Below are positions 45,312 to 53,898 of a DNA stretch of 64,000 bases, piece by piece (the stretch's first letter is position 1; each line of letters begins with the position of its first letter). Both the position numbers and the translations under genes were made by a program. This DNA is from Micromonospora endolithica. GTDB lineage: Bacteria > Actinomycetota > Actinomycetes > Mycobacteriales > Micromonosporaceae. The stretch lies in the NCBI RefSeq assembly GCF_003626595.1, contig NZ_RBAK01000002.1, positions 558,001 to 622,000 on the forward strand. Reading direction: 5' to 3'. The notes under the pieces were generated by a model that saw only the letters and a list, made by a program, of their open reading frames with translations, was not told the origin of the DNA and did no database searches.

Positions 45312-46454
45312 ATGAGACGCACACTCCGGGCCATCGCCGCAGCCGGGCTGCTGGCCGCCGGCTCGATCGTCGCGGTCGCCCTCGGCGGCACCGCGTCCGC
45401 CGACACCCAGATCTGCGAGCAGTACGGCTCCACGGTCATCCAGGGCCGCTACGTGGTGCAGAACAACCGCTGGGGCACCACCGCCCAGCAGTGCATCAAC
45501 GTGACCGACACCGGCTTCGAGATCACCACCCAGAACGGCAGCAGCCCCACCAACGGCGCGCCCACCGCGTACCCGTCGATCTTCCTCGGTTGCCACTACA
45601 CCAACTGCTCGCCGGGCACCAACCTGCCGATCCAGGTCAGCCAGATCAGCAGCGCGACCAGCAGCATCAACTACCGGTACGTCAGCGGCGCCACCTACAA
45701 CGCCTCGTACGACATCTGGCTCGACCCGTCGCCGAAGCGGGACGGGGTGAACCAGATGGAGATCATGATCTGGCTCAACCGGCAGGGCCCGATCCAGCCC
45801 ATCGGCTCCCCGGTCGGCACCGCCACCATCGACGGCCGCAGCTGGGAGGTGTGGCGCGGCAGCAACGGCGCCAACAACGTCATCTCCTACCTGGCCCCGT
45901 CGGCGATCAGCAGCGCCAACCTCAACCTGCTGGCGTTCATCAACGACACCCGCAACCGCGGGGCGATCACCAACAGCTGGTACCTGACCAGCATCCAGGC
46001 CGGCTTCGAGCCCTGGCAGGGCGGCACCGGCCTGGCGGTCACCAACTTCTCGGCCGCGGTCAACGGCGGTGGCGGCAACCCGACCACCCCGCCGCCGAGC
46101 AACCCGCCGCCGACCACGCCCCCGCCGACCGGTGGCGGCGCCTGCGCGGTGAAGTACACGCCGAACTCCTGGAACAACGGGTTCACCGCCGACGTGCAGA
46201 TCACCAACACCTCGTCGAGCACGATCAACGGCTGGACGCTGGCGTACTCCCTGCCCTCCGGACAGCGGGTCACCAACGCCTGGAACGCCACGGTGAGCCA
46301 GAGCGGCCAGGCGGTGACGGCGCGCAACATCAATTGGAACGGCACGCTCAGCCCCGGCGGCACGGCGAGCTTCGGCTACCAGGGGACGCTGAGCGGGGCG
46401 TACTCCTCGCCGACCAGCTTCACCCTCAACGGGGTGGCCTGCTCGCGGTCCTGA
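45312..46454 (+). CDS. secreted GH12 endoglucanase with CBM2
   Basis: A 380-residue secreted cellulase. Signal peptide 1-30 ends TASA. GH12 catalytic domain spans about 31-260: [23 protein letters not shown] in outline, with Glu150 in QMEIMIWLN as the likely nucleophile. A Pro/Thr linker ([17 protein letters not shown]) leads to a C-terminal family 2 cellulose-binding module ([20 protein letters not shown] ... LNGVAC) with its terminal disulfide cysteines and surface tryptophans. It cleaves beta-1,4-glucan or xyloglucan outside the cell. ATG 45312 has AAGGAGC. Upstream CebR box suggests induction by cello-oligosaccharides. Confidence 0.95.
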   Translation: MRRTLRAIAAAGLLAAGSIVAVALGGTASADTQICEQYGSTVIQGRYVVQNNRWGTTAQQCINVTDTGFEITTQNGSSPTNGAPTAYPSIFLGCHYTNCSPGTNLPIQVSQISSATSSINYRYVSGATYNASYDIWLDPSPKRDGVNQMEIMIWLNRQGPIQPIGSPVGTATIDGRSWEVWRGSNGANNVISYLAPSAISSANLNLLAFINDTRNRGAITNSWYLTSIQAGFEPWQGGTGLAVTNFSAAVNGGGGNPTTPPPSNPPPTTPPPTGGGACAVKYTPNSWNNGFTADVQITNTSSSTINGWTLAYSLPSGQRVTNAWNATVSQSGQAVTARNINWNGTLSPGGTASFGYQGTLSGAYSSPTSFTLNGVACSRS

Positions 46455-46465
46455 TTCGACACCAC

Positions 46466-46502
46466 GGTCCTGGCGCCGCCGACCACCGGCGGCGCCAGGA
46501 CC
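46466..46502. terminator. bidirectional terminator
   Basis: GGTCCTGGCGCCGCC (46466-46480) pairs perfectly with GGCGGCGCCAGGACC (46488-46502) around 7 nt, between the convergent cellulase and amidase genes. Confidence 0.88.
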
Positions 46503-46508
46503 ACCCGG

Positions 46509-47474
46509 TCAGACCCGGGTCAGGCGCACCGCGTCGGCGATGACCAGGCCGGCGGCGGAACTCCACCGGCTGACCGCGACCCGGTTCGCGTCCCCGGCCG
46601 GGAGGGCGAACGTGCCGAGGTTGCGCCACTGTCCCCCGTTGGCCCGCTGGTCGACGTAGACCGTGCGGTTGCCGGTGGTGGTGGCGACGATGTACGGCGT
46701 GGAACTGTTGTAGCCGGAGTTGGCCGGCCACCACGCCTCGACCCGGTAGTTGGCCGTCGCCGGGACGTTGAACCGGTACCAGGCGGCGTCGCTGGCGGCG
46801 ACCGGGTTCGCGTACCGGTAGTCACCGCCGTAGCGCTGGCCGGAGTACGACGAGACGCCCCAGTTGGCGCTGGCGGCGAACCGGCCGGCGGTGGTGTTGT
46901 CCACCACCTGGGTCCAGGCCGTGCCGCCGCCGGCCATCTTCGCGGCGACGTCGGCGCGCATCGTGTTGAGGTCGATGAACGACGGGTCGATCTTCCCGCT
47001 GGTGCTGGTCTCCCGGTGCCCCCGGGCGTGGCTGGCGTCCCGGCCCAGCCGGGTGAGCACGGCGGCGGTGGCGGCGACGGACGCGCTGTACTGCGCCGCC
47101 GTCATCTCCTGGTTGACCCCGTTGTAGTCGATCTCCCACCCGATCATCAGGGTGTTGCCGTCGCCGGCCGGGATGGGCCCGCTGCCGCCGCTGGCGCCGG
47201 CGTGGTTGCACCGGCCGGCGGAGATGACGTGGAAGACGCCGTGGTAGTCGACCAGCGCCTGGCAGAGCGGGCCGGGCAGGTCCGACCGTCCGTTGATGCA
47301 GATGTTCAACGCCGGGTGCGGGTTACTGGCACTGGAGGTGGCGGCGGTGTGGTGCCAGAGCACACCGATGGGGTTGAAGTCGCCGGGGCGCATCCGGTTG
47401 AGCCAGTCACCCTCGACGACCACCTGGACGCCCGCACCGCGGAGCACGTCCACCAGCCAGGGAACGGTGGCCAT
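46509..47474 (-). CDS. PGRP-type N-acetylmuramoyl-L-alanine amidase, golvesin C-domain
   Basis: A 321-residue protein. The N-terminal amidase_2/PGRP domain (about 30-175) has zinc ligands in GVLWHHTA, CNHAG and ARGHRE, so it should cut the lactoyl-alanine amide bond of peptidoglycan. The C-terminal golvesin-type beta-domain (about 190-321: FAASANWGVSSYSGQRYG ... IADAVRLTRV) probably binds glycan or protein. No signal peptide is in this frame. ATG 47474 overlaps the stop of a short upstream ORF that is itself a signal peptide (TGATG). AGGAG lies 5 nt upstream of this ATG, so it can be translated separately. Confidence 0.87.
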   Translation of the reverse strand: MATVPWLVDVLRGAGVQVVVEGDWLNRMRPGDFNPIGVLWHHTAATSSASNPHPALNICINGRSDLPGPLCQALVDYHGVFHVISAGRCNHAGASGGSGPIPAGDGNTLMIGWEIDYNGVNQEMTAAQYSASVAATAAVLTRLGRDASHARGHRETSTSGKIDPSFIDLNTMRADVAAKMAGGGTAWTQVVDNTTAGRFAASANWGVSSYSGQRYGGDYRYANPVAASDAAWYRFNVPATANYRVEAWWPANSGYNSSTPYIVATTTGNRTVYVDQRANGGQWRNLGTFALPAGDANRVAVSRWSSAAGLVIADAVRLTRV

Positions 47475-47626
47475 CAGGACTCCTGGAGAAGGTCGGCGAG
47501 GCACTCGGCCTTCGGTGCGGCGCTCGCCGGGGCGGGACGGGCGACGACGGTGAGCGCGGCGACCACCAGGGCCGGTACGCCGAGCAGACCTCGGCGGCGC
47601 AGACGAGCGGGGCGGGAAGGGGCCAT
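47474..47626 (-). CDS. 50-residue signal-peptide ORF upstream of amidase
   Basis: ATG 47626 has GGAGG six bases upstream. The product has RPARLRRRGLLGVP, a hydrophobic core (ALVVAALTVVA) and a cleavage site (ASA-AP), a textbook Sec signal peptide (arginine-rich, possibly Tat-like but lacking RRxFLK), and then only 14 residues, APKAECLADLLQES. The stop overlaps the amidase ATG. Either a frameshift has split one exported amidase into two frames, or this is a coupled leader. The reading frames differ by one base. Confidence 0.65.
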   Translation of the reverse strand: MAPSRPARLRRRGLLGVPALVVAALTVVARPAPASAAPKAECLADLLQES

Positions 47627-47649
47627 GGCGGTCCTCCGGACGACGACGA

Positions 47650-47705
47650 GCATCGATAGATGGCGGTGACGGTACATCTTCACGCTCATCTATGTCGATA
47701 GTCTT
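47650..47705. promoter_or_regulatory. AT-rich inverted repeats upstream of amidase
   Basis: CATCGATAGATG and, about 25 nt away, CATCTATGTCGATAG form an imperfect inverted pair. Each half is itself nearly palindromic (CTAT-GTCG-ATAG). The position, 30-75 nt upstream of the small ORF, suits a two-site operator for an unidentified regulator. Confidence 0.45.
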
Positions 47706-47915
47706 CGGCGCCATTGACCAAGGCGAAGGTTTCCACCACCCACCCTCCGTGCGAACGGAGCGTCACGCAACCCTCCGGCGACCTCTTTCCACCCGACGAC
47801 CCCGCCGCCGGTCAGTGCGGCGCGACCCGGGCCCGTCGCGGTACGGTCGCGGGCACTCGGTCACTCACCGCCGGCCGAGAAGCTGCCGAGAAGCTGCCGG
47901 GGAGGCGCGTGCAGG

Positions 47916-48431
47916 ATGTTGGAGGACACCGTCGTCGCCCTGCGCCCGTGGACCGAGGACGACCTGCCGCAGATGGTCCGCCTCTTCCACGATCCGGAGA
48001 TCGCGTTCCGTACCCCCGTCGCCGCGCCGTTCGACGCGCAAGCCGCACGGGCCCACCTGGAGATGGTCCGCCGCGCGCGGAAGGCGGGCGACCGGCTCTG
48101 CCTGGCGATCACCGCCGCCGAGGACGACGTGCCGCGCGGTGAGATCATGGTGAACCTCCGCGACGACTCCATCGGCTACGCGGTGGGCCCGGCGTACCGG
48201 GGCCACGGGCTCGCGGCCCGGGCCGTGCGGCTGCTCACCGCGTACGCCCACGAGGTGCTCGCCCGACCGCGCCTGCACCTCTGGATCGAGGCGGACAACG
48301 CCGCCAGTACCGGCGTCGCCCGCTCCGCCGGCTACCGGCCGGGCGACGCCGAGGCGATGGTCGTCGAGGACAAGGGACGGCGGTACGCGCTGCTCCCCTG
48401 GGTGCACGACCGGCCCGGCGGCCCCGCTTGA
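47916..48431 (+). CDS. RimJ/RimL-type GNAT acetyltransferase
   Basis: A 171-residue GNAT protein: VALRPWTEDDLPQMVRLFHDP start, YAVGPAYRGHGLAARAVRLL acetyl-CoA loop, HLWIEADNAASTGVARSAGY. This subtype usually acetylates protein N-termini, spermidine or small amines; substrate unknown. ATG 47916 follows GGGGAGG. About 220 nt upstream hold only a tandem GAGAAGCTGCC duplication of note. Confidence 0.87.
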   Translation: MLEDTVVALRPWTEDDLPQMVRLFHDPEIAFRTPVAAPFDAQAARAHLEMVRRARKAGDRLCLAITAAEDDVPRGEIMVNLRDDSIGYAVGPAYRGHGLAARAVRLLTAYAHEVLARPRLHLWIEADNAASTGVARSAGYRPGDAEAMVVEDKGRRYALLPWVHDRPGGPA

Positions 48432-48435
48432 CCGG

Positions 48436-49224
48436 TCAGGACACGCCGAGGGCGTCGATGTCGCGCATCTCCTCGGCGGTGAGCGCGAACTGGAAGATGT
48501 CGGCGTTCGCCCGGATCCGCTCCGGCGTCACGCTCTTCGGGATCACCACGGTCTCGTGGTCGACGTGCCAGCGCAGCACCACCTGGGCGGGCGACACGCC
48601 GTGCGCGGCGGCGATCCGGGTCAGCACCGGGTCGGACAGGTCGCTGGTCTTGAACGGGCTGTAGCCCTCCAGCACGACGCCCCGGTCCCGGTGTTCCCGG
48701 TGCCGCTGCCGGTCGTACAGCGACGGGCTCCAGCGAATCTGGTTGACCGCCGGGTTCTCCTCGGTGGCCTGGATCAGCTCGTCGATCTGCGGGGTGCTGA
48801 AGTTGCTCACCCCGACCGCCCGGGTCAGGCCCTCGTCGCGGGCGGCGAGCATCTCCCGCCAGACCGGGATGGTGTCCGCCGGGTTCGACGGCGGCCAGTG
48901 CACCAGCCACAGGTCCACCTGGTCCACGCCGAGCGCGCGCAGGCTCGCCTCGATCGTCTCCCGCTCCCGCCCCACCCGGTCCGGGGGCAGCTTGGTGGTG
49001 AGGAAGACGTCCTCCCGGCGCAGACCGCTCTCCGCGACCGCGCGACCCACCTCCTCCTCGTTGCCGTACATGGTGGCGGTGTCCACGTGCCGGTAGCCGG
49101 CGTCCAGCGCGGCCAGCACGGCGTCGTACCCGGCCTGGCCGGTGGCCTGCCAGGTGCCGAAGCCGAGCAGGGGCATCCGCACCTCGCCGGGGAGCAGGAC
49201 GGTGGGCTGGTCTCCGTGATCCAT
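48436..49224 (-). CDS. aldo/keto reductase
   Basis: A 262-residue NADPH-dependent reductase. The AKR tetrad is complete: Asp48, Tyr53, Lys78 and His109 (HVDTATMYGNEEEVG, TTKLP, LVHWPP). The coenzyme 2'-phosphate loop reads VIPKSVTPERIRAN. Resembles 2,5-diketo-gluconate reductase-type enzymes. ATG 49224 is 7 nt after TAGAAC on the minus strand, so probably leaderless; the divergent ligase-like gene begins 49 nt away. Confidence 0.92.
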   Translation of the reverse strand: MDHGDQPTVLLPGEVRMPLLGFGTWQATGQAGYDAVLAALDAGYRHVDTATMYGNEEEVGRAVAESGLRREDVFLTTKLPPDRVGRERETIEASLRALGVDQVDLWLVHWPPSNPADTIPVWREMLAARDEGLTRAVGVSNFSTPQIDELIQATEENPAVNQIRWSPSLYDRQRHREHRDRGVVLEGYSPFKTSDLSDPVLTRIAAAHGVSPAQVVLRWHVDHETVVIPKSVTPERIRANADIFQFALTAEEMRDIDALGVS

Positions 49225-49273
49225 GACGACGGTTCTACCCGTGATAGCCGCCGGCACACCGGAGAATGCGAGG

Positions 49274-50317
49274 GTGGCTGACCGGTTGGAGGAGTACCGG
49301 CGTAGGCGGGACGCCGCCCGTACGCCGGAACCGGTGCCCGAGCGCGCCCCGGCGGGCGGCGGCGCGGCCGGCGGACGCTTCGTCATCCAGCAGCACCACG
49401 CCCGCAGCCTGCACTGGGATCTGCGACTGGAGCACGACGGCGTGCTGGCCTCCTGGGCGGTGCCGCGCGGCCTGCCCCGCGACTCCGGCCGTAACCACCT
49501 CGCCGTGCACACCGAGGACCATCCGATGGAATACCTGGACTTCGCCGGCGAGATCCCGCGCGGGGAGTACGGCGGCGGGACGATGGTCGTGCACGACCGG
49601 GGCACCTACCGGTGCGAGAAGTGGCGTGCCGACGAGGTGATCGTCGTGCTGGACGGCGAACGGACCTCCGGCCGGTACGTCCTCTTCGCCGCCGGGGGTC
49701 GAGACGGCCGGGACTGGCTGGTGCGGCGCACCGACCCGCCGTCGCCGGGCTGGACGAGCATGCCGGAGCTGGTCCGGCCGATGCACCCCACTCCCGCCGC
49801 CGCACTGCCGAAGGACCAGGACCGGTGGGGGTACGAGCTGCGCTGGGACGGCGTGCGGGCGGTCGCGTACGTCTCCGGCGGACGGCTGCGGCTGCTCTCG
49901 GACACCGACGAGGAGATCACCGGGGCGTACCCCTGGTTGCGGGACATGGCCGAGGCCCTCGCGCCGACGGAGGCCGTGCTGGACGGCGTCCTGGTCCGCA
50001 TCGACCGGGGAGGGCGGGTGCGGGGCGCGCGCGCCGGGCGGGCCGCCGCCGACGCCCAGTACCTGCTCGTCGACCTGCTCTGGCTGGAGGGCGTGACCAG
50101 CGTCGACCTGCCGTACGCGCAACGCCGGGAGCTGCTCGACGGTCTGGCGCTCGCCGGACCGCACTGGCAGACTCCGCCGTGGTTCCCCGGCACCGGCGCC
50201 GAGGCCCTGCGCACCGCCCGCGAGCAGGGACTGCCCGGCGTCGTGGCGAAGCGGCTGGACTCGGCGTACGAGCCGGGTCGGCGCAGCCGGCGGTGGCAGA
50301 GCGTCGACGGCGGTTGA
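49274..50317 (+). CDS. LigD-type 3'-phosphoesterase with inactive ligase domain
   Basis: A 347-residue protein in the end-joining family. Residues 35-152 are a LigD phosphoesterase domain with its histidines and GEY motif intact (HHARSLHWDLRLE, HTEDHPMEY, IPRGEYGGG), which trims 3' phosphates or ribonucleotides. Residues 165-347 match an ATP-ligase adenylation domain, but motif I lysine is Arg190 (ELRWDGVR), motif III reads SDTD, motif IV has lost its Glu (LDGV), and the OB domain is absent. It cannot adenylate as the family does. GTG 49274 is 6 nt after GAGAAT. Confidence 0.85.
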   Translation: MADRLEEYRRRRDAARTPEPVPERAPAGGGAAGGRFVIQQHHARSLHWDLRLEHDGVLASWAVPRGLPRDSGRNHLAVHTEDHPMEYLDFAGEIPRGEYGGGTMVVHDRGTYRCEKWRADEVIVVLDGERTSGRYVLFAAGGRDGRDWLVRRTDPPSPGWTSMPELVRPMHPTPAAALPKDQDRWGYELRWDGVRAVAYVSGGRLRLLSDTDEEITGAYPWLRDMAEALAPTEAVLDGVLVRIDRGGRVRGARAGRAAADAQYLLVDLLWLEGVTSVDLPYAQRRELLDGLALAGPHWQTPPWFPGTGAEALRTAREQGLPGVVAKRLDSAYEPGRRSRRWQSVDGG

Positions 50318-50353
50318 CCGGACACGACGAGCAACGGCGAGGAGCAGGACACC

Positions 50354-51547
50354 GTGTACCTGACCCACCTGGAGTGCCCCCGCTGCCGCCGGCAGCACGA
50401 CGCCGGCCGACCGCAGAACCTCTGCGGGTGCGGCTCGCCGCTGCTGGCCCGGTACGACCTGGCGGCGGTGGCCAAGGTGGTCACCCCGGAACGCTTCCCG
50501 CTGCGGCCGGCCGACCTGTGGCGCTACCGGGAGCTGCTGCCGGTGGCCGATCCGGGCACGGTGGCCACGCTGGGCGAGGGCTGGACGCCGATGCTGCGCG
50601 CGCCCGCGTACGGGGCGGAGATCGGCATCTCCGACCTCCTGGTCAAGGACGAGGGGCTCACCCCGACCGGGTCGTTCAAGGCGCGTGGGGCGGCCGTCGG
50701 GGTCAGCCGGGCCCGGGAACTGGGCATCGAACGCATCGCCATGCCGACCAACGGGAACGCCGGCGCGGCCTGGGCCACCTACGCCGCGCGGGCCGGCCTG
50801 GGCGCGACCGTGGTGATGCCGCTGGACGCGCCGACCATCTGCCGGCGCGAGTGCGTGGCCGCCGGCGCCGACCTGCGCCTGGTCGACGGGTTGATCAGCG
50901 ACGCGGGCCGGCACGTGCAGAAGCTGATCGCCGAGTCCGGCGGCACCATCTTCGACGCCGGCACGCTGCGCGAGCCCTACCGGCTGGAGGGCAAGAAGAC
51001 GATGGGGTACGAGATCCTCGAGCAACTCGCCTGGCGGGTGCCCGACGTGATCGTCTATCCCACCGGCGGCGGGGTCGGCCTGATCGGCATCCACAAGGCG
51101 CTCCAGGAGATGCGCGAGCTGGGTTGGATCTCCGACCGGCTGCCCCGGCTGGTGGCGGTGCAGTCCACCGGCTGCGCGCCGATCGTCCGCGCGTTCGCCG
51201 CCGGTGAACCCCGCGCCGAGCCCTGGGCCGACGCCCGGACGGTGGCGTACGGCATCACCGTGCCCGCCCCGCTGGGCGACGAACTGATCCTGGACGCGTT
51301 GCGGGCCACCGCCGGCACCGCGCTCGCGGTGGACGACGCGGAGATCCTCGCCGACCTGCGCGCGTTCGCCGCCCGGGAGGGGCTGCTGCTGTGCCCGGAG
51401 GGTGCCGCCTGCCTGACCGCCGCCCGGCACCTGCGGGCCGGTGGCTGGATCCGGGCCGGCGAGCGGGTGGTGGTGCTCAACACCGGCGCCGGGGTGAAGT
51501 ATCCGGAGACGGTGGACGTGAGCGCCGTGCCGGTGCTGCCCGCCTGA
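50354..51547 (+). CDS. thrC: threonine synthase
   Basis: A 397-residue PLP enzyme turning O-phosphohomoserine into threonine. A zinc-ribbon-like N-terminus (Cys8, Cys11, Cys24, Cys26) precedes the fold-type II core. PLP lysine is Lys109 in TGSFKARGA. MPTNGNAGAAWATYAARAGL and VYPTGGGVGLIGIHKAL follow. Diaminopropionate ammonia-lyase and other fold II enzymes are less likely because of the PTGSFKARGA signature. GTG 50354 has AGGAGCAGGA. Ends 4 nt from the convergent GH15 gene. Confidence 0.9.
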   Translation: MYLTHLECPRCRRQHDAGRPQNLCGCGSPLLARYDLAAVAKVVTPERFPLRPADLWRYRELLPVADPGTVATLGEGWTPMLRAPAYGAEIGISDLLVKDEGLTPTGSFKARGAAVGVSRARELGIERIAMPTNGNAGAAWATYAARAGLGATVVMPLDAPTICRRECVAAGADLRLVDGLISDAGRHVQKLIAESGGTIFDAGTLREPYRLEGKKTMGYEILEQLAWRVPDVIVYPTGGGVGLIGIHKALQEMRELGWISDRLPRLVAVQSTGCAPIVRAFAAGEPRAEPWADARTVAYGITVPAPLGDELILDALRATAGTALAVDDAEILADLRAFAAREGLLLCPEGAACLTAARHLRAGGWIRAGERVVVLNTGAGVKYPETVDVSAVPVLPA

Positions 51548-51551
51548 CGGT

Positions 51552-53348
51552 CTACGCCGTAGTCGGGTCGGTGAGGCGCCAGGCGGCGTTGATCAAACCG
51601 ATGTGCGACAGCGCCTGCGGAGTGTTGCCGAGCTGCGCCCCGGTGCGCGGGTCGATCTGCTCACTGAGCAGGCCCACATCGTTGGCGTACCCGGTCACGC
51701 GCTCGAAGAGCGCCTCGGCACGCTCCCGTTCACCCGCCATCACCAGGCATTCCACCAGCCAGAACGAGCAGAGCAGGAAGCCCGCCGGGTCGGTGTTCCA
51801 GCGGCGGACCAGTCCGGTGTCGTCGCTCAGTTCCCGCTCGACCACGGCGATGGTGGCGCGCATCCGGGGATCCGTCGCGGGCAGGAAGTGCACGACGGGC
51901 AGGAAGAGCGCCGAGGCGTCCAGCTCGGTGGACCCGAACGCCCCGGTGTACGCGCCCACCTCCTCGTTCCATCCCTCCCGCAACACGGTTGCCCGGATCT
52001 CGTCCCGGATCGCCGCCCAGCGGACCGGGTCGCCCCGGCCGGCGAGCCGGGGCGCGAGGCGTACCGCCCGGTCCAGCGCCACCCAGCAGAGCACCTTCGA
52101 CGACAGGTAGTGCCGCTCGGTGTCCCGGGTCTCCCACATGCCCCGGTCCGGTAGGTGCCAGGTGCCGGCGACCTGCTCGGCGAGGCCGACCACCATCTCA
52201 CGCAGCTCCTCGTCGAGGGTGTCGCCGAGATAGTCGCGGAGCCGCCACACCGCCGAGATCACCTCGCCGGGCACATCGAGCTGACGCTGGCGCCAGGCGT
52301 CGTTGCCGACCCGTACGGGCCGACTGCCGGCGTACCCGCGCAGGTGGGTGGACTCGTGCTCGGAGATGTCCCGCTCGCCCTCCAGCCCGAAGAGCACCGG
52401 CACCGGCTCGTCGCCGACCCGCCCGACGGACCGGGCGGCCCAGGCGAAGAGTCGGGACGCCTCGGACGGGCAGGCCGCCACCCAGAGGGCCCGCATGGTC
52501 ATCGCGAAGTCGCGCAGCCAGGAGTAGCGGTAGTCGTAGTTCCGGTCGCCGCCGATCCACTCCGGTAGCGAGGTGGTCAGCGCCGCGGCGACCGCGCCGC
52601 TGCGGGCGTACGTGAGGCCGGTCAGCACCACCGTGCTGTGCCGCACCACCTCGGGGTAGCGCCCGTCGTACTCGTGGGTCTCCCGGTACGCCTGCCACGC
52701 CTGCACGGTCTCGGCGAGCCCGGCGGCCGGGTCCAGCCGTACCGGCGGGTTGCCGTAGGCGGCTCCGTACCCGACGGAGAAGTAGACGGTCTGCCCGGCG
52801 GCCACGTCGAACTCCACCTCGACCCGGTCTCGGCCGGCGCGCAGCGGCACCCCGGCGGCCCGTAGCTCCAGCAGCACCGATCCGGCGGCGGCCAGCACCG
52901 ACCCGTCCGGCCGCTCGTGCAGGTACGGGGTGAGCAGGCCGTGATCGGGCCGGGGGGCGAAGTCCAGCGTCATGCGGACCCGGCCGGTGAGCCCCTCCAC
53001 CCGACGCAGCAGCACCGCCGGGGAGTTCATCCCCAGCTCGTGCCCCCGGGCACCGGTCTCGGCGGCCAGCGCGTCGGTCACCGCGACGCTGCCCTCCGGG
53101 GTGTGGTGCACGGTGCGCAGCACCAGGGTGTCCGGCAGGTAGGCCCGCTCCACCCGGTGCCCGGCGTGACCGGCCGCGGCCGGCACCAGCCGCCAGTGCC
53201 CGGCGTCGGGGTCGAGCAGCCGGCCGAACACGGCCCGGCCGTCGAACCGGTCCGGGCACCACCAGTCGATCGAGCCGTCCCGACCGACCAGGGCCCCCGA
53301 CCGGCAGTCGGAGAGGAATCCGTAGTCGGAGATCGCCGGCTGGTCCAC
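51552..53348 (-). CDS. GH15 glucoamylase/trehalase-like glycosidase
   Basis: A 598-residue intracellular glycoside hydrolase family 15 protein without signal peptide. An N-terminal beta-sandwich (ISDYGFLSDCRSGALVGRDG, IDWWCPDRFD) precedes an (alpha/alpha)6 catalytic barrel (WIGGDRNYDYRYSWLRDFA, LFGLEGERDISEHESTHLRGY in outline, SALFLPVVHFLP). Homologues in mycobacteria hydrolyse trehalose; glucoamylase on alpha-glucans is the alternative. GTG start without a clear ribosome site. Confidence 0.92.
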   Translation of the reverse strand: MDQPAISDYGFLSDCRSGALVGRDGSIDWWCPDRFDGRAVFGRLLDPDAGHWRLVPAAAGHAGHRVERAYLPDTLVLRTVHHTPEGSVAVTDALAAETGARGHELGMNSPAVLLRRVEGLTGRVRMTLDFAPRPDHGLLTPYLHERPDGSVLAAAGSVLLELRAAGVPLRAGRDRVEVEFDVAAGQTVYFSVGYGAAYGNPPVRLDPAAGLAETVQAWQAYRETHEYDGRYPEVVRHSTVVLTGLTYARSGAVAAALTTSLPEWIGGDRNYDYRYSWLRDFAMTMRALWVAACPSEASRLFAWAARSVGRVGDEPVPVLFGLEGERDISEHESTHLRGYAGSRPVRVGNDAWRQRQLDVPGEVISAVWRLRDYLGDTLDEELREMVVGLAEQVAGTWHLPDRGMWETRDTERHYLSSKVLCWVALDRAVRLAPRLAGRGDPVRWAAIRDEIRATVLREGWNEEVGAYTGAFGSTELDASALFLPVVHFLPATDPRMRATIAVVERELSDDTGLVRRWNTDPAGFLLCSFWLVECLVMAGERERAEALFERVTGYANDVGLLSEQIDPRTGAQLGNTPQALSHIGLINAAWRLTDPTTA

Positions 53349-53394
53349 CCGCTTCGGGTACCCGGTTCCGCGCGGGTCAGGCCGGTCGGCCGGG

Positions 53395-53434
53395 TGGGCG
53401 GGGCGCGTCCCGGATCAGGGTGCCGCCCCGCCCA
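53395..53434. terminator. terminator after cupin gene
   Basis: TGGGCGGGGCG (53395-53405) pairs with CGCCCCGCCCA (53424-53434), 22 nt past the cupin stop on the minus strand. Confidence 0.7.
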
Positions 53435-53455
53435 TCCGACCGACGGCCGGACGGC

Positions 53456-53848
53456 TCACGAGGTGGGCGGTTCGTCCTCGCCCGCGGCCTCCGCCGCGTC
53501 GGCCTCCTCCTTGGTCCGGTGCACCGCCTGGTCGGCGTGCTCCGGCGGCCCGTAGACGGTGTAGAGGACCAGCGGGTTCGGGCCGGTGTTGACGAAGTTG
53601 TGCTTGGTGCCGGCCGGCACCACGACCAGGTCGCCCTGGACGACCTCGCGCTTCTCGCCGGCCACCCGGGCTTCGCCGGTGCCGCTGACGAAGGTGAGGA
53701 TCTGGTCGATGTCCTCGTGGACCTCCTCACCGATCTCACCACCCGGGGGGATGGTCATGATCACCAGCTGGGTGTGCTCACCGGTCCACAGCACCCGCCG
53801 GAAGTCCGGGCTCTTCTCGGCGACGGTCGCGATCGTGAAATGCTCCAT
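53456..53848 (-). CDS. single-domain cupin
   Basis: A 130-residue beta-barrel cupin. Cupin motif 1 reads GGEIGEEVHEDIDQILTFVSG (His and Glu/Gln metal ligands within EEVHEDIDQ), and motif 2 is GDLVVVPAGTKHNFVNTG with the second-motif His. The C-terminal tail is acidic. Function not determined; small cupins of this kind may isomerise sugars or store metal. ATG 53848 preferred over 53860 as it is 7 nt after a TATGAA element. Confidence 0.87.
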   Translation of the reverse strand: MEHFTIATVAEKSPDFRRVLWTGEHTQLVIMTIPPGGEIGEEVHEDIDQILTFVSGTGEARVAGEKREVVQGDLVVVPAGTKHNFVNTGPNPLVLYTVYGPPEHADQAVHRTKEEADAAEAAGEDEPPTS

Positions 53849-53898
53849 GCCGCACTTCATACCCGCTGCCGACCGCCGCCACGCCGCGACTCGCAGAT

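Noticed and set aside
42032..45439. Apparent 1135-residue ctaD fusion
   Set aside because: The extra N-terminal part is out of frame with the FAD monooxygenase and has low-complexity composition. GTG 43792 with GGAGG is the real ctaD start.
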